Positions 19,262 through 29,539 are shown, numbered from the stretch's first letter. The stretch is 64,000 nucleotides of DNA from Vibrio rumoiensis 1S-45 (GCF_000286955.2 NZ_AJYK02000026.1:1-64000), one strand, 5' to 3'. The notes: a model not told the origin generated them from the letters alone. Numbers and translations: made by a program.

Positions 19262-20137
19262 TTAATCAAGCATGATGACTTGGTTACGACCTTGTTGTTT
19301 TGCAATATACAGAGCCTTATCGGCTTGGCCATAACTCGTATCAATATCATCATCGGCGTTGAGCGCGGTTACACCAATTGATAGTGTGCATTGAATACGA
19401 AGTTCATCTTGTGTGTCTTTATCACTAATAACGAAGTGATTTTGTTCGATAGAGGTACGGATCGATTCTAAACGTTTCAGTACTTTTTCTTTCGATTGAG
19501 ACTTAATCAATAGAATAAACTCTTCACCGCCTAACCTTGCCAGATGGTCTTCTGGTTGAGTGAAATCTTGCAAAATTTGCGTGAACTGCAGTAAAACTTT
19601 ATCCCCCGCAAGATGACCATATTTGTCATTAACCTTTTTAAAGTAATCAATATCCATAATTGCTTTAAAGTATTGATTAACGGTTTGATCTTTATGGATA
19701 TCTCTTAATACATTGAGTATATAGCGACGATTATGGATTTGTGTTAGTGCGTCCTGCTCAGATAGTCGTTTTAAATGTTGCTGCTTTTTGATGGTATCCG
19801 TCACTATGCTGATATAAGTGCATAATGCTTGTTGACCTTGCCACATAATCGACTTATCGGTTATTTCAACCATAACAGGGTTACCGGCTAAATCGGTATG
19901 AGCAATGATTTTGGAGTCGGTTTTTTTATTGTCTAAGGCGAGTTGATAGCGAAGCAAAGCGTCTTCACGTTCTTCAGGGTTGATGAGCACCATAAGTGAA
20001 TCCATAGTAAGAATTTCTTTTGCACTTTCTAAGCCACTGAAACGCGCAAATGCATCATTAGCATACAGAGGTTTAAAATTAACATGCACAACAAATGGAT
20101 TAGGGTGCATGTCCAGAATATCTTTGAACTCATTCAT
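19262..20137 (-). CDS. PAS-GGDEF protein, probable diguanylate cyclase
   Basis: This protein of about 291 residues is predicted to make cyclic di-GMP. The N-terminal PAS-like domain (about 5-115) includes NPFVVHVNFKPLYANDAF. A C-terminal GGDEF domain (about 125-285) has active-site GGEEF at 203-207, preceded by DIDYFKKVNDKYGH. The usual inhibitory RxxD five residues before GGEEF is QPED here, so product inhibition at that site is probably absent. No membrane segment is seen. The ATG at 20137 is a choice. A GTG at 20167 would add 10 residues, and neither has a strong ribosome site. It lies between rsmE and sprT. Confidence 0.87.
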   Translation of the reverse strand: MNEFKDILDMHPNPFVVHVNFKPLYANDAFARFSGLESAKEILTMDSLMVLINPEEREDALLRYQLALDNKKTDSKIIAHTDLAGNPVMVEITDKSIMWQGQQALCTYISIVTDTIKKQQHLKRLSEQDALTQIHNRRYILNVLRDIHKDQTVNQYFKAIMDIDYFKKVNDKYGHLAGDKVLLQFTQILQDFTQPEDHLARLGGEEFILLIKSQSKEKVLKRLESIRTSIEQNHFVISDKDTQDELRIQCTLSIGVTALNADDDIDTSYGQADKALYIAKQQGRNQVIMLD

Positions 20138-20240
20138 GGTGAGATTAACCGTCCTTTTAAGAGGCACAAATCATAATGCGCTTTGTATCACAATGATAGT
20201 GTAAGAAAGAAATAAGTCAGGTTTTTCTGATGCTTATCAC

Positions 20241-20738
20241 TTATGCTTTTATCAATTGTGATTGACAGGCGGTGCAATGGTATTGCATCTGTTGACGTTG
20301 AATTTTGTTATGGCGGCGAATCGACAGTTCATGCTGTCTGCATTGGCATTGGTAAAGAAAGGTTTCGCCTTGTACCGATGAGACATCAAATGTGTGGCGT
20401 GTTTGTGCTGGGATATGAAAAACGTTAAGCATGATAAATTGCCATTCTTTTCCATGAGGCTTTACTCGACCAAATTGATGGAAGGTTATCAAGTGGGCAA
20501 GCTCATGAGGAATAACGTGCTGTAAAAATGCCTCTTGATTTTCAAGCAACAAAGTTGGATTCAAGCGGATCTGCCATAAATGCAAATAGGCTTTGCCTGC
20601 GACTTTCCCTCTTACCTTAAAGTTGTAAGTGGGAATGGCAAACTCGCATTCTAAAGCTTGTTCTGCTTTTTGCAGGTATAGCTCAATAGTTTGTTGAATA
20701 GAGAGTTCAAGTGAGGTGGGTATAGAGTTTGATTGCAC
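20241..20738 (-). CDS. sprT: SprT family zinc metalloprotease
   Basis: This 165-residue SprT-like protein has the HExxH zinc motif (HELAH at 78-82) in IPHELAHLITFHQFGRVKPHGKEW and a C-terminal zinc ribbon with CQC and CTAC pairs. I choose GTG at 20738, giving 165 residues, the same length as E. coli SprT. The reading frame extends upstream to 20804 with TTG and ATG options and no conserved content. It keeps its place between metK and rsmE. The biological substrate in bacteria is not known. Confidence 0.88.
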   Translation of the reverse strand: MQSNSIPTSLELSIQQTIELYLQKAEQALECEFAIPTYNFKVRGKVAGKAYLHLWQIRLNPTLLLENQEAFLQHVIPHELAHLITFHQFGRVKPHGKEWQFIMLNVFHIPAQTRHTFDVSSVQGETFLYQCQCRQHELSIRRHNKIQRQQMQYHCTACQSQLIKA

Positions 20739-20869
20739 GAGTTGTTCTCTTGTTATACCAATACCAGCTCTGCTTAAATCACAGCAGAGTGGCATGGTAA
20801 CCAAGAGAGGTTAAGGAATCTATCTTTTATTCTTTGGCTATCGATCTCGGTGAGTTGATTGTTCGCTCC

Positions 20870-21646
20870 TTAATGCTTACGGCTAATGGTGCTGCGATAA
20901 CCATGCCAAGTCGCGTAACCTAAGACAGGCATAATAATTAACATACCAATTCCAGCAGTTAAAAACCCTACCGCTATTCCAACGACAATGATCATCGCCC
21001 AAACGAACATAGCACCTATATTATTTTTAACCGCGTTATAGCTCGTAAATACGGCGGTCATCATATCGACTCTTCTTTCCATCATTAAGGGAATAGAGAA
21101 AGCAGATATAGCAAAAATGATACAAGAGAAAATGATACCTACCACTGAACCGGTTACTAAAAATGGTAAGAAGGCTTGAATGGAAGCACCTTGCATTTCT
21201 GGGTACAGTGCGTGCAGTAACGATGCGATTCTCATCCAAAAAATCATTGCCACACAAAGCAACAAAGCAAAGCTCCATTGAGAAACACCATTTCGGCGAA
21301 TGGCTTTAATAGAATGAAACAGTTTTGGTTTGTGATTTTTTTCTACTTGCCAGCTGGCATCATACAATCCTAGCGCTAAGAATGGTCCAATGAGCATGTA
21401 GACAATTAGGCTTGGGAAAACCACTAAATGCGAGCCTTGCATATAAACAAGCCATTCAATAGCCGCTGCGGCTACAGCAAAGCATAACCCGTAAAAAAAG
21501 GTGATTAGTGGAGCTTTAAAGAGATCGTTGACTCCCATTCTTACCCATTGAAATGGTGCGAAGGTTGTTAGCGTCTCGCATGGAATCGTGCGGGCGTATT
21601 CGGTATCTGGTGTTTTAAAATCTGAGCTTTTGGCAGTACGAGGCAT
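20870..21646 (-). CDS. DUF2189 domain-containing integral membrane protein
   Basis: This 258-residue protein has a short cytoplasmic N-terminus and then about six hydrophobic helices. The opening segment TFAPFQWVRMGVNDLFKAPLI is characteristic of DUF2189 (YciC-like repeat membrane proteins), seen in many marine Proteobacteria. The function is unknown. It lies between sprT and metK on the same strand, with its own ribosome site AAGGGGGATTT. I see no sign that it belongs to the metK transcript, since the metK terminator at 21890 lies upstream of it. Confidence 0.8.
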   Translation of the reverse strand: MPRTAKSSDFKTPDTEYARTIPCETLTTFAPFQWVRMGVNDLFKAPLITFFYGLCFAVAAAAIEWLVYMQGSHLVVFPSLIVYMLIGPFLALGLYDASWQVEKNHKPKLFHSIKAIRRNGVSQWSFALLLCVAMIFWMRIASLLHALYPEMQGASIQAFLPFLVTGSVVGIIFSCIIFAISAFSIPLMMERRVDMMTAVFTSYNAVKNNIGAMFVWAMIIVVGIAVGFLTAGIGMLIIMPVLGYATWHGYRSTISRKH

Positions 21647-21960
21647 AAATCCCCCTTAAGGTTCATGTAAGAACAACTTTCATAGGTTTTACTGACAAAC
21701 CATTTTGTTTGCGTACCTATTTATTCCAAACCGTCCAAGGATCTTATCGTTATTCAGAATGAAGACCTGAATGGGCTGATCTAGATACTTATAACTATTA
21801 TCGTAGATATCCAGAATTACAAATTTTATGATTAAAAAGTGAGCGGTGAAAGACGTATTAAAATCGGCAATAACTAAGGGGTAGATAAACAAAAGCCCCA
21901 ACCAAAAGGTAAGGGCTTGATACACAAATTCTTTTAAAGAAAATTAACGAAAGGCGTTAA
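21647..21960. other. intergenic region between DUF2189 gene and metK
   Basis: The 314 bases hold the metK terminator at 21890-21918 and presumably the promoter of the DUF2189 gene. A 78-codon minus-strand reading frame (21689-21925) runs through the terminator, lacks a good ribosome site and has no recognisable content. I do not call it. Confidence 0.5.
21890..21918 (-). terminator. intrinsic terminator after metK
   Basis: On the minus strand an AAGCCC / GGGCTT stem with extra partial pairing inside is followed by TTTTG. It lies 43 bases after the metK stop. Confidence 0.75.
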
Positions 21961-23112
21961 TTAAAGACCTGCGAACGCACGTAGTGATTCAGCTTTGTCT
22001 GTTGCTTCCCAAGGGAATTCTTCACGACCAAAGTGACCGTATGCTGCAGTTTTCTTGTAGATAGGTTGTAGCAAATTCAGCATTTCTTGTAGGCCGTATG
22101 GGCGTAGGTCGAAATGTTGACGAACGGCTTCAACGATAATATCGGTAGGCACTTTTTCAGTACCGAATGTTTCCACCATGATTGAAGTCGGCTCTGCCAC
22201 ACCAATTGCATAAGAAAGTTGAATTTCACAACGATCAGCAAGACCCGCTGCAACAATATTTTTCGCAACATAACGCGCGGCGTAGGCTGCACTACGGTCA
22301 ACTTTTGATGGATCTTTACCAGAGAATGCACCACCACCGTGACGCGCTGCGCCGCCGTAGGTATCAACGATAATTTTACGACCTGTTAAGCCACAGTCAC
22401 CCATTGGGCCACCGATCACAAAACGACCAGTTGGGTTAATAAAGAATTTAGTTTCTTTGTTTAACCATTCTGCTGGTAGGACTGGTTTGATGATTTCTTC
22501 CATTACCGCTTCACGTAGATCCGGTGTTGAAATTGAATCACAGTGCTGAGTTGAAAGCACAACCGCGTCAATACCCACGATTTTGCCTTGGTCGTATTGG
22601 AAAGTAACTTGAGATTTAGCATCTGGGCGTAAGAAGTTTAATTTACCACTTTTACGGACTTCAGCTTGTTTTTTAACCAATAAGTGAGAGTAAGTAATTG
22701 GCGCAGGCATAAGGATTGGAGTTTCGTTAGTTGCGTAACCAAACATGATACCTTGGTCGCCAGCGCCTTGATCTTTAGGATCTGCTTTATCCACCCCTTG
22801 ATTGATGTCTGGAGATTGCTTACCGATAGTGTTTAATACGGCACATGAATCGGCATCAAAGCCCATATCTGAATGCACATAACCAATTTCGCGAACGGTT
22901 TCACGAGTAATCTCTTCAATATCAACCCATGCAGAAGTCGTGACTTCACCACCCACCATGACCATACCGGTTTTTACATACGTTTCACACGCCACACGTG
23001 CTTTCGGATCCTGTTCTAGGATTGCATCTAATACCGCATCAGAAATTTGATCAGCAATTTTGTCTGGATGACCTTCAGATACAGATTCTGAAGTAAATAA
23101 ATGCTTAGACAT
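21961..23112 (-). CDS. metK: S-adenosylmethionine synthase
   Basis: MetK makes SAM from methionine and ATP and so feeds the methyltransferases TrmB, RsmE and RlmD of this window. The 383-residue protein begins [18 protein letters not shown]. It has [12 protein letters not shown] (ATP site) and [16 protein letters not shown], both family signatures. I start at the ATG at 23112 with GGAG about 10 bases upstream. An upstream in-frame codon would add 5 residues. The leader contains a hairpin, and the promoter overlaps MetJ boxes. Confidence 0.97.
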   Translation of the reverse strand: MSKHLFTSESVSEGHPDKIADQISDAVLDAILEQDPKARVACETYVKTGMVMVGGEVTTSAWVDIEEITRETVREIGYVHSDMGFDADSCAVLNTIGKQSPDINQGVDKADPKDQGAGDQGIMFGYATNETPILMPAPITYSHLLVKKQAEVRKSGKLNFLRPDAKSQVTFQYDQGKIVGIDAVVLSTQHCDSISTPDLREAVMEEIIKPVLPAEWLNKETKFFINPTGRFVIGGPMGDCGLTGRKIIVDTYGGAARHGGGAFSGKDPSKVDRSAAYAARYVAKNIVAAGLADRCEIQLSYAIGVAEPTSIMVETFGTEKVPTDIIVEAVRQHFDLRPYGLQEMLNLLQPIYKKTAAYGHFGREEFPWEATDKAESLRAFAGL

Positions 23113-23174
23113 GTGTGAGTGCTCCACTTTGAATCACGTTAATTCATCGCTTAATGAATCAATTTGAGTTAGAA

Positions 23175-23214
23175 AAGACGCGTTCTTATAGCTTTTTGCT
23201 ATGAATCGCGTCTT
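23175..23214 (-). promoter_or_regulatory. hairpin in the metK leader, possible attenuator
   Basis: The outer arms AAGACGCG (23175-23182) and CGCGTCTT (23207-23214) enclose inner arms ATAGC and GCTAT around a T-loop. On the minus strand the stem is followed by TTTTC, a short T-run. It lies about 60 bases before the metK start, inside the transcript predicted from the promoter at 23260-23287. Confidence 0.5.
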
Positions 23215-23235
23215 CTTAAAAACAGTTAAGTTTGT

Positions 23236-23287
23236 AGGTGTTTCTACATCTAGACGTCTATTCTAGTTTTGATTGGTCGAATTACAA
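23236..23287 (-). promoter_or_regulatory. metK promoter with MetJ operator
   Basis: On the minus strand TTGTAA (23282-23287) and TAGAAT (23260-23265) are 16 bases apart. Directly downstream, over the predicted start of transcription, lies a perfect met box AGACGTCT (23252-23259). Two weaker 8-base boxes follow (23244-23251 and 23236-23243, each 5 of 8). MetJ binds tandem met boxes with S-adenosylmethionine, so product repression of metK is expected. Confidence 0.75.
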
Positions 23288-23373
23288 GCCTTTTTTTAAT
23301 GCTGGCGCAGGAAAACGATTGCCCGTTGATAATAAGAGAGAATTTTTTTTAATTATTTTTTTGGGAATGACTT

Positions 23374-23389
23374 TATGGTCAATACGATA
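23374..23389. promoter_or_regulatory. PurR-type operator upstream of tkt
   Basis: The 16-base sequence ACGATAACGTTTGCGT matches the PurR consensus ACGCAAACGTTTGCGT at 14 positions. It lies about 230 bases before the tkt start and 260 bases before metK, in their shared upstream region. A TATATT -10-like box follows at about 23401. Confidence 0.55.
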
Positions 23390-23617
23390 ACGTTTGCGTT
23401 GCTAACCCTATATTTTGTTTAGATTCCAGTTAAATGTGGGGAAGTGTGGGCTAGGTAAAAAAAGGAAAAAAAGAAAGGCAAAAACGAAAATATGATCACC
23501 TTAATGTTTGCAGTCATTCCGGTGCTTTGCGACAATACCGACCACAAAGTGGGCTGAACGAATTCAGTTGGCTTTATCCAACCTTAAATAAAATCGCTTA
23601 TGCACTCAGGAGCAGAC

Positions 23618-25612
23618 ATGACGTCTCGTAAAGATTTAGCAAATGCAATCCGCGCTTTAAGCATGGATGGTGTTCAACAAGCCAATTCGGGTCACCCGGG
23701 CGCCCCAATGGGGATGGCCGATATCGCTGAAGTTCTTTGGCGTAACCATTTAAACCACAACCCACAGAACCCTGAGTGGGCGGATCGTGACCGTTTCATT
23801 CTTTCGAATGGCCATGGTTCAATGCTGATTTATTCTCTTCTTCATCTTTCTGGCTACGCATTGCCAATTGAAGAGCTGAAAAATTTCCGTCAACTGCACT
23901 CTAAAACACCAGGTCACCCAGAATACGGTTACGCTCCAGGTGTTGAAACCACGACTGGCCCACTAGGTCAAGGTATCACCAATGCAGTTGGTATGGCGCT
24001 TGCTGAAAAATCACTTGCTGCACAATTTAATAAAGAAGGTCACGACATCGTTGATCACTTCACATACACCTTCCTAGGCGACGGTTGTATGATGGAAGGT
24101 ATCTCGCATGAAGCATGTTCTTTAGCGGGTACGTTAGGTCTTGGTAAGTTGGTTGCTTTCTGGGATGACAACGGTATTTCTATCGATGGTCACGTTGAAG
24201 GTTGGTTCTCTGACGATACACCTAAGCGTTTTGAAGCGTACGGTTGGCATGTTATTCCTGGCGTTGATGGTCACGATTCAGACGCAATTGAAGCGGCTAT
24301 TCAAGCAGCTAAAGCCGATCCTCGTCCATCACTTATCTGTACTAAAACAGTGATTGGTTTTGGTTCGCCAAACAAAGCGGGTACGCACGATTGTCACGGC
24401 GCGCCACTAGGTGCAGACGAAATTGCAGCGACTAAAGCGCAACTTGGTTGGGAACATGGTCCTTTTGAAATTCCAACTGACATTTATGCTCAGTGGGATG
24501 CGAAAGAAGCCGGCGCTGCAAAAGAAGCAGCTTGGAACGAAAAACTTGCGGCATATGAAGCAGCTTACCCAGAGTTAGCGGCTGAATTTAAACGTCGTAC
24601 TGCCGGTGATTTACCTGGCGATTGGGAAGAGAAAGCGAACGCTATCATTGCTGATCTACAAGCAAACCCAGCGAACATTGCTTCACGTAAAGCGTCTCAA
24701 AATGCACTAGAAGCATTTGGTCAAATGTTACCTGAGTTCATGGGCGGCTCTGCTGACCTTGCACCTTCTAACTTAACCATGTGGTCTGGTTCTAAATCAC
24801 TGACGGCTGATGATGCTTCAGGCAACTACATCCACTACGGTGTGCGTGAGTTTGCGATGACAGCTATCATCAACGGTATCGCGCTACACGGCGGTTTTGT
24901 TCCTTACGGCGCAACTTTCCTAATGTTCATGGAATACGCACGTAACGCAATGCGCATGGCTGCTTTGATGAAAATTCAAAACATCCAAGTGTACACACAC
25001 GATTCTATCGGTCTTGGCGAAGATGGCCCAACTCACCAACCGGTTGAGCAAATTGCATCATTACGTATGACACCAAATATGAGCACATGGCGTCCATGTG
25101 ACCAAGTTGAGTCTGCGGTAGCGTGGAAACTTGCGATTGAACGTAAAGATGCGCCTTCTGCACTTATTTTCTCTCGTCAAAACCTAGCACAACAAGAGCG
25201 TACGGCTGAGCAAGTTGCGAACATCGCAAAAGGTGCTTACATTCTTAAAGATTGCGCAGGTAAGCCTGAGTTAATCTTGATTGCGACAGGTTCTGAAGTT
25301 GAGTTAGCGGTTGAAGCGGCTGCACAACTTACCGCTGAAGGTAAGCAGGTACGTGTTGTATCTATGCCATCAACCGATGCATTTGATAAGCAAGATGCGT
25401 CTTACCGTGAAGCAGTATTACCATCTGATGTGACGGCTCGTATCGCGGTTGAAGCGGGTATTGCTGATTACTGGTTCAAGTATGTTGGCCTAGACGGTCG
25501 CATCATCGGTATGACCACATTTGGCGAGTCAGCACCTGCTGGCGAACTATTCAAAATGTTCGGCTTTACAGTTGAAAACGTGGTTGAAACTGCGAGAGAG
25601 TTGATTGCTTAA
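23618..25612 (+). CDS. tkt: transketolase
   Basis: Transketolase is the thiamine-diphosphate enzyme that interconverts pentose phosphate sugars and produces erythrose-4-phosphate. The 664-residue protein has the N-terminal [19 protein letters not shown], the ThDP motif GDGCMMEG and [14 protein letters not shown] in the middle domain. I start at the ATG at 23618, preceded by CAGGAGCAGAC. An earlier ATG at 23600 has no such site. Erythrose-4-phosphate is the substrate of the next gene, epd. Codon use looks like that of highly expressed genes. Confidence 0.97.
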   Translation: MTSRKDLANAIRALSMDGVQQANSGHPGAPMGMADIAEVLWRNHLNHNPQNPEWADRDRFILSNGHGSMLIYSLLHLSGYALPIEELKNFRQLHSKTPGHPEYGYAPGVETTTGPLGQGITNAVGMALAEKSLAAQFNKEGHDIVDHFTYTFLGDGCMMEGISHEACSLAGTLGLGKLVAFWDDNGISIDGHVEGWFSDDTPKRFEAYGWHVIPGVDGHDSDAIEAAIQAAKADPRPSLICTKTVIGFGSPNKAGTHDCHGAPLGADEIAATKAQLGWEHGPFEIPTDIYAQWDAKEAGAAKEAAWNEKLAAYEAAYPELAAEFKRRTAGDLPGDWEEKANAIIADLQANPANIASRKASQNALEAFGQMLPEFMGGSADLAPSNLTMWSGSKSLTADDASGNYIHYGVREFAMTAIINGIALHGGFVPYGATFLMFMEYARNAMRMAALMKIQNIQVYTHDSIGLGEDGPTHQPVEQIASLRMTPNMSTWRPCDQVESAVAWKLAIERKDAPSALIFSRQNLAQQERTAEQVANIAKGAYILKDCAGKPELILIATGSEVELAVEAAAQLTAEGKQVRVVSMPSTDAFDKQDASYREAVLPSDVTARIAVEAGIADYWFKYVGLDGRIIGMTTFGESAPAGELFKMFGFTVENVVETARELIA

Positions 25613-25641
25613 TCCTTTAAGGTTTAGATAATTGAAAGATG

Positions 25642-25669
25642 AAAGCCGGGCATTATGCTCGGCTTTTTT
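25642..25669 (+). terminator. intrinsic terminator after tkt
   Basis: The AAAGCCGGGCA / TGCTCGGCTTT stem with a TTA loop is followed by a T-run, 30 bases after the tkt stop. Confidence 0.88.
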
Positions 25670-25732
25670 AATGCGTATTAAAAGTCGATGAGGTAACATA
25701 CTGCCACTTTATATTGATGCCATGGAAAGATT

Positions 25733-26797
25733 ATGCTTAGAATTGCTATTAATGGATTTGGTCGGATAGGGCGCAGTGTAGTGCGCGCTTTATATGAAAG
25801 CGGTAAAAACCAATCGATCCAAGTTGTTGCGATTAATGAGTTGGCAGAACCTGAAGGCATGGCGCATCTTCTTCAGTATGACTCAAGCCATGGTCGCTTT
25901 TTCAAAAAAGTGTCTCACGACCAAGAGCATCTCTTTATTCACCACGATGGGTTAAAACTATCCACTAAAAAAAATGCAGCGGAGACTACCGAGGTTGACT
26001 CGATCCGAATTTTGCACCTTGCCGATGCAAAGTTATTGCCTTGGAAAGATCTTAACGTGGATATTGTTTTAGATTGCACCGGTAAGTTCGGCTCACAAGC
26101 CGATGGGCAACTTCATTTGCAAGCCGGGGCGAAGAAGGTGTTATTTTCTCACCCTGGTGGAAATGATGTCGATAACACCATTATCTATGGTGTGAATCAT
26201 GAGAGTTTAACTGCTGAGCATAATGTCGTGTCGAATGGTTCTTGTACCACTAACTGCATTATCCCTGTGATCAAAGCTTTGGATGATAGTTTTGGTATTG
26301 AATCTGGGACCATCACCACCATCCACTCTTCAATGAACGATCAACAAGTTATCGATGCCTATCATTCCGATTTACGCCGTTCTCGAGCTGCCAGCCAATC
26401 GATTATTCCAGTGGATACTAAACTGCACTTAGGTATTGCACGAATTTATCCAAAATTTTCTGATAAATTTGAAGCAATTTCTGTACGAGTTCCTACAATT
26501 AACGTCACTGCGATGGATTTAAGCGTTACTGTTCACAAAAATGTGAAAGTTGATGACGTAAATCAATCTATCGTGGAAGCATCTCGTTGTACATTGGATG
26601 GCATATTAGATTACACCGAAGCCCCATTGGTTTCGATAGACTTTAACCATGATTCACACAGTGCAATTGTTGATGGCTCACAAACTAGAGTCAGTAATCA
26701 TCGCTTGGTGAAAATGCTGGTTTGGTGCGATAACGAATGGGGATTTGCCAACCGCATGCTCGATACGACTCAAGTGATGGGAGCAATGATTGACTAA
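25733..26797 (+). CDS. epd: D-erythrose-4-phosphate dehydrogenase
   Basis: Epd oxidises erythrose-4-phosphate to 4-phosphoerythronate, the first step toward pyridoxal phosphate. The 354-residue GAPDH-like protein has the Rossmann motif INGFGRIGR and the catalytic Cys171 in SNGSCTTNC. It resembles Epd more than Gap[19 protein letters not shown] and the STNDQ-type loop ([13 protein letters not shown]). pgk and fba follow, as in E. coli. The pgk-fba pair has its own 218-base upstream region. Confidence 0.95.
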   Translation: MLRIAINGFGRIGRSVVRALYESGKNQSIQVVAINELAEPEGMAHLLQYDSSHGRFFKKVSHDQEHLFIHHDGLKLSTKKNAAETTEVDSIRILHLADAKLLPWKDLNVDIVLDCTGKFGSQADGQLHLQAGAKKVLFSHPGGNDVDNTIIYGVNHESLTAEHNVVSNGSCTTNCIIPVIKALDDSFGIESGTITTIHSSMNDQQVIDAYHSDLRRSRAASQSIIPVDTKLHLGIARIYPKFSDKFEAISVRVPTINVTAMDLSVTVHKNVKVDDVNQSIVEASRCTLDGILDYTEAPLVSIDFNHDSHSAIVDGSQTRVSNHRLVKMLVWCDNEWGFANRMLDTTQVMGAMID

Positions 26798-27015
26798 ATA
26801 ACGGTATTTGGTGAATATTTAGTCGATTTATTATTTTTACCCTTGAAATAATAAAAAATCACCCCCAGTATAAGTAACAGATGATAATTACATCGCTGAA
26901 GCATTACATTTATCAGCGATAAAGAAATGAACAAAAGAATCACATTGTTGGGCGTTTGCCAAGCAATGAGCCGTTTTAACTTTATTAATTTCATTAACAT
27001 TTTAGAGGACAAACA

Positions 27016-28179
27016 ATGTCTGTAATCAAGATGACTGACCTGGACCTTGCAGGTAAACGTGTATTTATTCGTGCTGACCTAAACGTGCCAGTAAAAGACG
27101 GTAAAGTAACTTCAGATGCTCGCATTCTTGCATCACTTCCAACGATCAAAACTTGTTTAGAAGCGGGTGCTAAAGTCATGGTTACTTCTCACCTTGGCCG
27201 TCCTACTGAAGGTGAATACAGCGAAGAGTTCTCTCTTGCTCCTGTTGTAAACTACTTAAACGATGCCCTAGATTGTGACGTGAAACTAGCAAAAGACTAC
27301 CTAGATGGTTTAGAGCTTAATGCTGGTGAGTTAGTGGTTCTTGAAAACGTTCGCTTTAACAAAGGCGAGAAGAAAAATGAAGAAGAATTATCTAAAAAAT
27401 ACGCAGCACTTTGTGATGTATTTGTGATGGATGCATTTGGTACGGCTCACCGTGCACAAGCGTCTACACACGGTGTTGGTATGAATGCACCAATCGCGTG
27501 TGCAGGCCCTTTACTTGCAGCTGAACTTGATGCACTTGGTAAAGCAATGGATAACCCAGAGCGCCCACTGGTTGCTATCGTTGGTGGTTCTAAAGTATCA
27601 ACAAAACTAACGGTTCTTGAGTCTTTATCTAAAATTGCTGACCAGTTAGTGGTTGGTGGTGGTATTGCGAATACCTTTATTGCAGCAGAAGGCCATAATG
27701 TTGGTAAATCTTTATATGAAGCAGATTTAGTTGAAACAGCTAAGAAGCTAATGAAAGATTGCGCGATTCCAGTCGCAACAGACGTGGCTTGTGCAAAAGC
27801 TTTTGATGAAAACGCAGAAGCTGAAATCAAAAACGTGGCTGACGTTCAAGATGACGATATGATTTTTGACCTTGGCCCAGACTCAACAGCAGTATTGGCT
27901 GACATCATCAAGAATGCGAAAACTATTCTTTGGAATGGCCCTGTCGGCGTCTTTGAATTCAAAAACTTTGAAGCGGGTACAGCTGGTATTTCTAAAGCGA
28001 TTGCAGAATCAGCAGGTTTCTCTGTTGCTGGTGGTGGTGACACATTAGCGGCTATCGACAAGTTTGGTATCAAAGCGGACGTTTCTTATATCTCAACGGG
28101 TGGCGGTGCTTTCCTTGAGTTTGTTGAAGGTAAAGTATTACCTGCAGTTGCGATGCTAGAAGAGCGTGCAAAAGCTTAA
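27016..28179 (+). CDS. pgk: phosphoglycerate kinase
   Basis: Pgk transfers phosphate between 1,3-bisphosphoglycerate and ADP. The 387-residue two-domain protein has the N-terminal [15 protein letters not shown], the HLGRPTEG block, and the C-terminal nucleotide site GGGDTLAAI. The start follows an AGAGGACAAACA leader. Codon choice is strongly biased. A terminator at 28191 separates it from fba, so fba also has its own promoter. Confidence 0.98.
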   Translation: MSVIKMTDLDLAGKRVFIRADLNVPVKDGKVTSDARILASLPTIKTCLEAGAKVMVTSHLGRPTEGEYSEEFSLAPVVNYLNDALDCDVKLAKDYLDGLELNAGELVVLENVRFNKGEKKNEEELSKKYAALCDVFVMDAFGTAHRAQASTHGVGMNAPIACAGPLLAAELDALGKAMDNPERPLVAIVGGSKVSTKLTVLESLSKIADQLVVGGGIANTFIAAEGHNVGKSLYEADLVETAKKLMKDCAIPVATDVACAKAFDENAEAEIKNVADVQDDDMIFDLGPDSTAVLADIIKNAKTILWNGPVGVFEFKNFEAGTAGISKAIAESAGFSVAGGGDTLAAIDKFGIKADVSYISTGGGAFLEFVEGKVLPAVAMLEERAKA

Positions 28180-28190
28180 TAATAGTTGCA

Positions 28191-28220
28191 AAAGGCGAGA
28201 GACACCTCTCGCCTTTTTTA
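28191..28220 (+). terminator. intrinsic terminator after pgk
   Basis: AAAGGCGAGAG / CTCTCGCCTTT is a near-perfect stem with a short loop and a T-run, 11 bases after the pgk stop. Confidence 0.92.
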
Positions 28221-28315
28221 CATTGGTATCAATTAAAAATAACGATTGATGCAACGTGCATAGATCACACTATGTGAATCTGAGCTTTTTATTGCTACAA
28301 TGCGCCGCATCAATC

Positions 28316-28331
28316 AAGCAAACGTTTACTA
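28316..28331. promoter_or_regulatory. weak PurR-like site upstream of fbaA
   Basis: AAGCAAACGTTTACTA matches the PurR consensus at 12 of 16 positions, with an intact GCAAACGTTT core. It lies 78 bases before fbaA. Chance occurrence is quite possible in A+T-rich DNA. Confidence 0.3.
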
Positions 28332-28408
28332 AATGCTCATTTTGTTCTAAAACGAACGAAAAACTTAAACGGCTGTAATTTAAACGACAGTAAAATAGGA
28401 CTCAAATC

Positions 28409-29485
28409 ATGTCTAAAATCTTTGATTTTGTAAAACCTGGTGTTATCTCTGGTGATGACGTACAGAAAGTTTTCGCAGTAGCGAAAGAAAACAACTTTGC
28501 TCTTCCAGCAGTTAACGTTGTGAATACTGACTCTGTAAACGCAGTACTAGAAGCAGCAGCAAAAGTTAAAGCTCCTGTAATCGTTCAGTTCTCTAACGGT
28601 GGTGCAGGTTTCTTCCTTGGTAAAGGCGTTAAGCTTGAAGGCCAAGGTGCACAAATCCTAGGTGCAGTTGCTGGTGCAAAATATGTACACGCTGTTGCAG
28701 AAACTTACGGTATCCCAGTTATTCTTCATACTGATCATGCTGCTAAGAAACTTCTTCCTTGGATCGACGGACTACTAGACGCGGGTGAAAAACACTTTGC
28801 AGAAACTGGTAAGCCTCTTTTCTCTTCTCACATGCTAGACCTTTCAGAAGAGTCTTTAGAAGAGAACGTTGAAACTTGTGCTAAATACCTAGAGCGCATG
28901 GCTAAGATGAACATGACTATCGAAATCGAACTAGGTTGTACTGGTGGCGAAGAAGATGGCGTTGATAACTCTGACATGGATGCATCTGAGCTTTATACTT
29001 CTCCTGAAGATGTTGCTTACGCGTACGAAAAACTAACTGCTGTTAGCCCACGTTTCACCATCGCTGCTTCTTTCGGCAACGTACACGGTGTTTACCAAGC
29101 AGGTAACGTTGTTCTAACTCCAACGATCCTACGTGATTCTCAAGCGCATGTTTCAGAGAAATTTGGCCTACCAGCTAATTCTCTAAACTTCGTATTCCAC
29201 GGTGGTTCTGGCTCTTCTGAAGCTGAAATTCAAGAATCTATCGGTTACGGCGTTATCAAAATGAACATCGATACTGATACTCAGTGGGCTTGTTGGGATG
29301 GCGTTCGTCAATACGAAGCTGACAACCACGATTACCTACAAGGTCAAATCGGTAACCCAACTGGTGAAGCTGCGCCAAACAAAAAATACTACGATCCACG
29401 CGTATGGTTACGTGCTGGTCAAGCGTCTATGGTTACACGTCTTGAAAAAGCGTTCGCAGACCTTAACGCAATCGACGTACTATAA
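28409..29485 (+). CDS. fbaA: class II fructose-bisphosphate aldolase
   Basis: This zinc-dependent aldolase splits fructose-1,6-bisphosphate. The 358-residue protein has the metal-binding HTDHAAKKLLPW, the IEIELGCTGGEEDGVDN signature and NFVFHGGSGSS. It is the third of the epd-pgk-fba group. A hydroxyproline-like bias is absent and codon use is that of an abundant protein. It ends with its own terminator. Confidence 0.98.
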   Translation: MSKIFDFVKPGVISGDDVQKVFAVAKENNFALPAVNVVNTDSVNAVLEAAAKVKAPVIVQFSNGGAGFFLGKGVKLEGQGAQILGAVAGAKYVHAVAETYGIPVILHTDHAAKKLLPWIDGLLDAGEKHFAETGKPLFSSHMLDLSEESLEENVETCAKYLERMAKMNMTIEIELGCTGGEEDGVDNSDMDASELYTSPEDVAYAYEKLTAVSPRFTIAASFGNVHGVYQAGNVVLTPTILRDSQAHVSEKFGLPANSLNFVFHGGSGSSEAEIQESIGYGVIKMNIDTDTQWACWDGVRQYEADNHDYLQGQIGNPTGEAAPNKKYYDPRVWLRAGQASMVTRLEKAFADLNAIDVL

Positions 29486-29510
29486 TCCGTCTTTAGTTTC
29501 TTAAAGTGTG

Positions 29511-29538
29511 AAGCCCTACAGTAATGTGGGGCTTTTTT
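29511..29538 (+). terminator. intrinsic terminator after fbaA
   Basis: AAGCCCTACA / TGTGGGGCTT pairs around a GTAA loop and is followed by seven T's. Confidence 0.9.
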
Positions 29539-29539
29539 T

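Noticed and set aside
21689..21925. 78-codon minus-strand reading frame after metK
   Set aside because: It runs through the metK terminator, lacks a ribosome site and shows only chance hydrophobicity.
28256..28285. TCACACTATGTGA before fbaA as a CRP site
   Set aside because: The half-sites are in the inverted order (TCACA first) with a 3-base spacer, which does not fit CRP.
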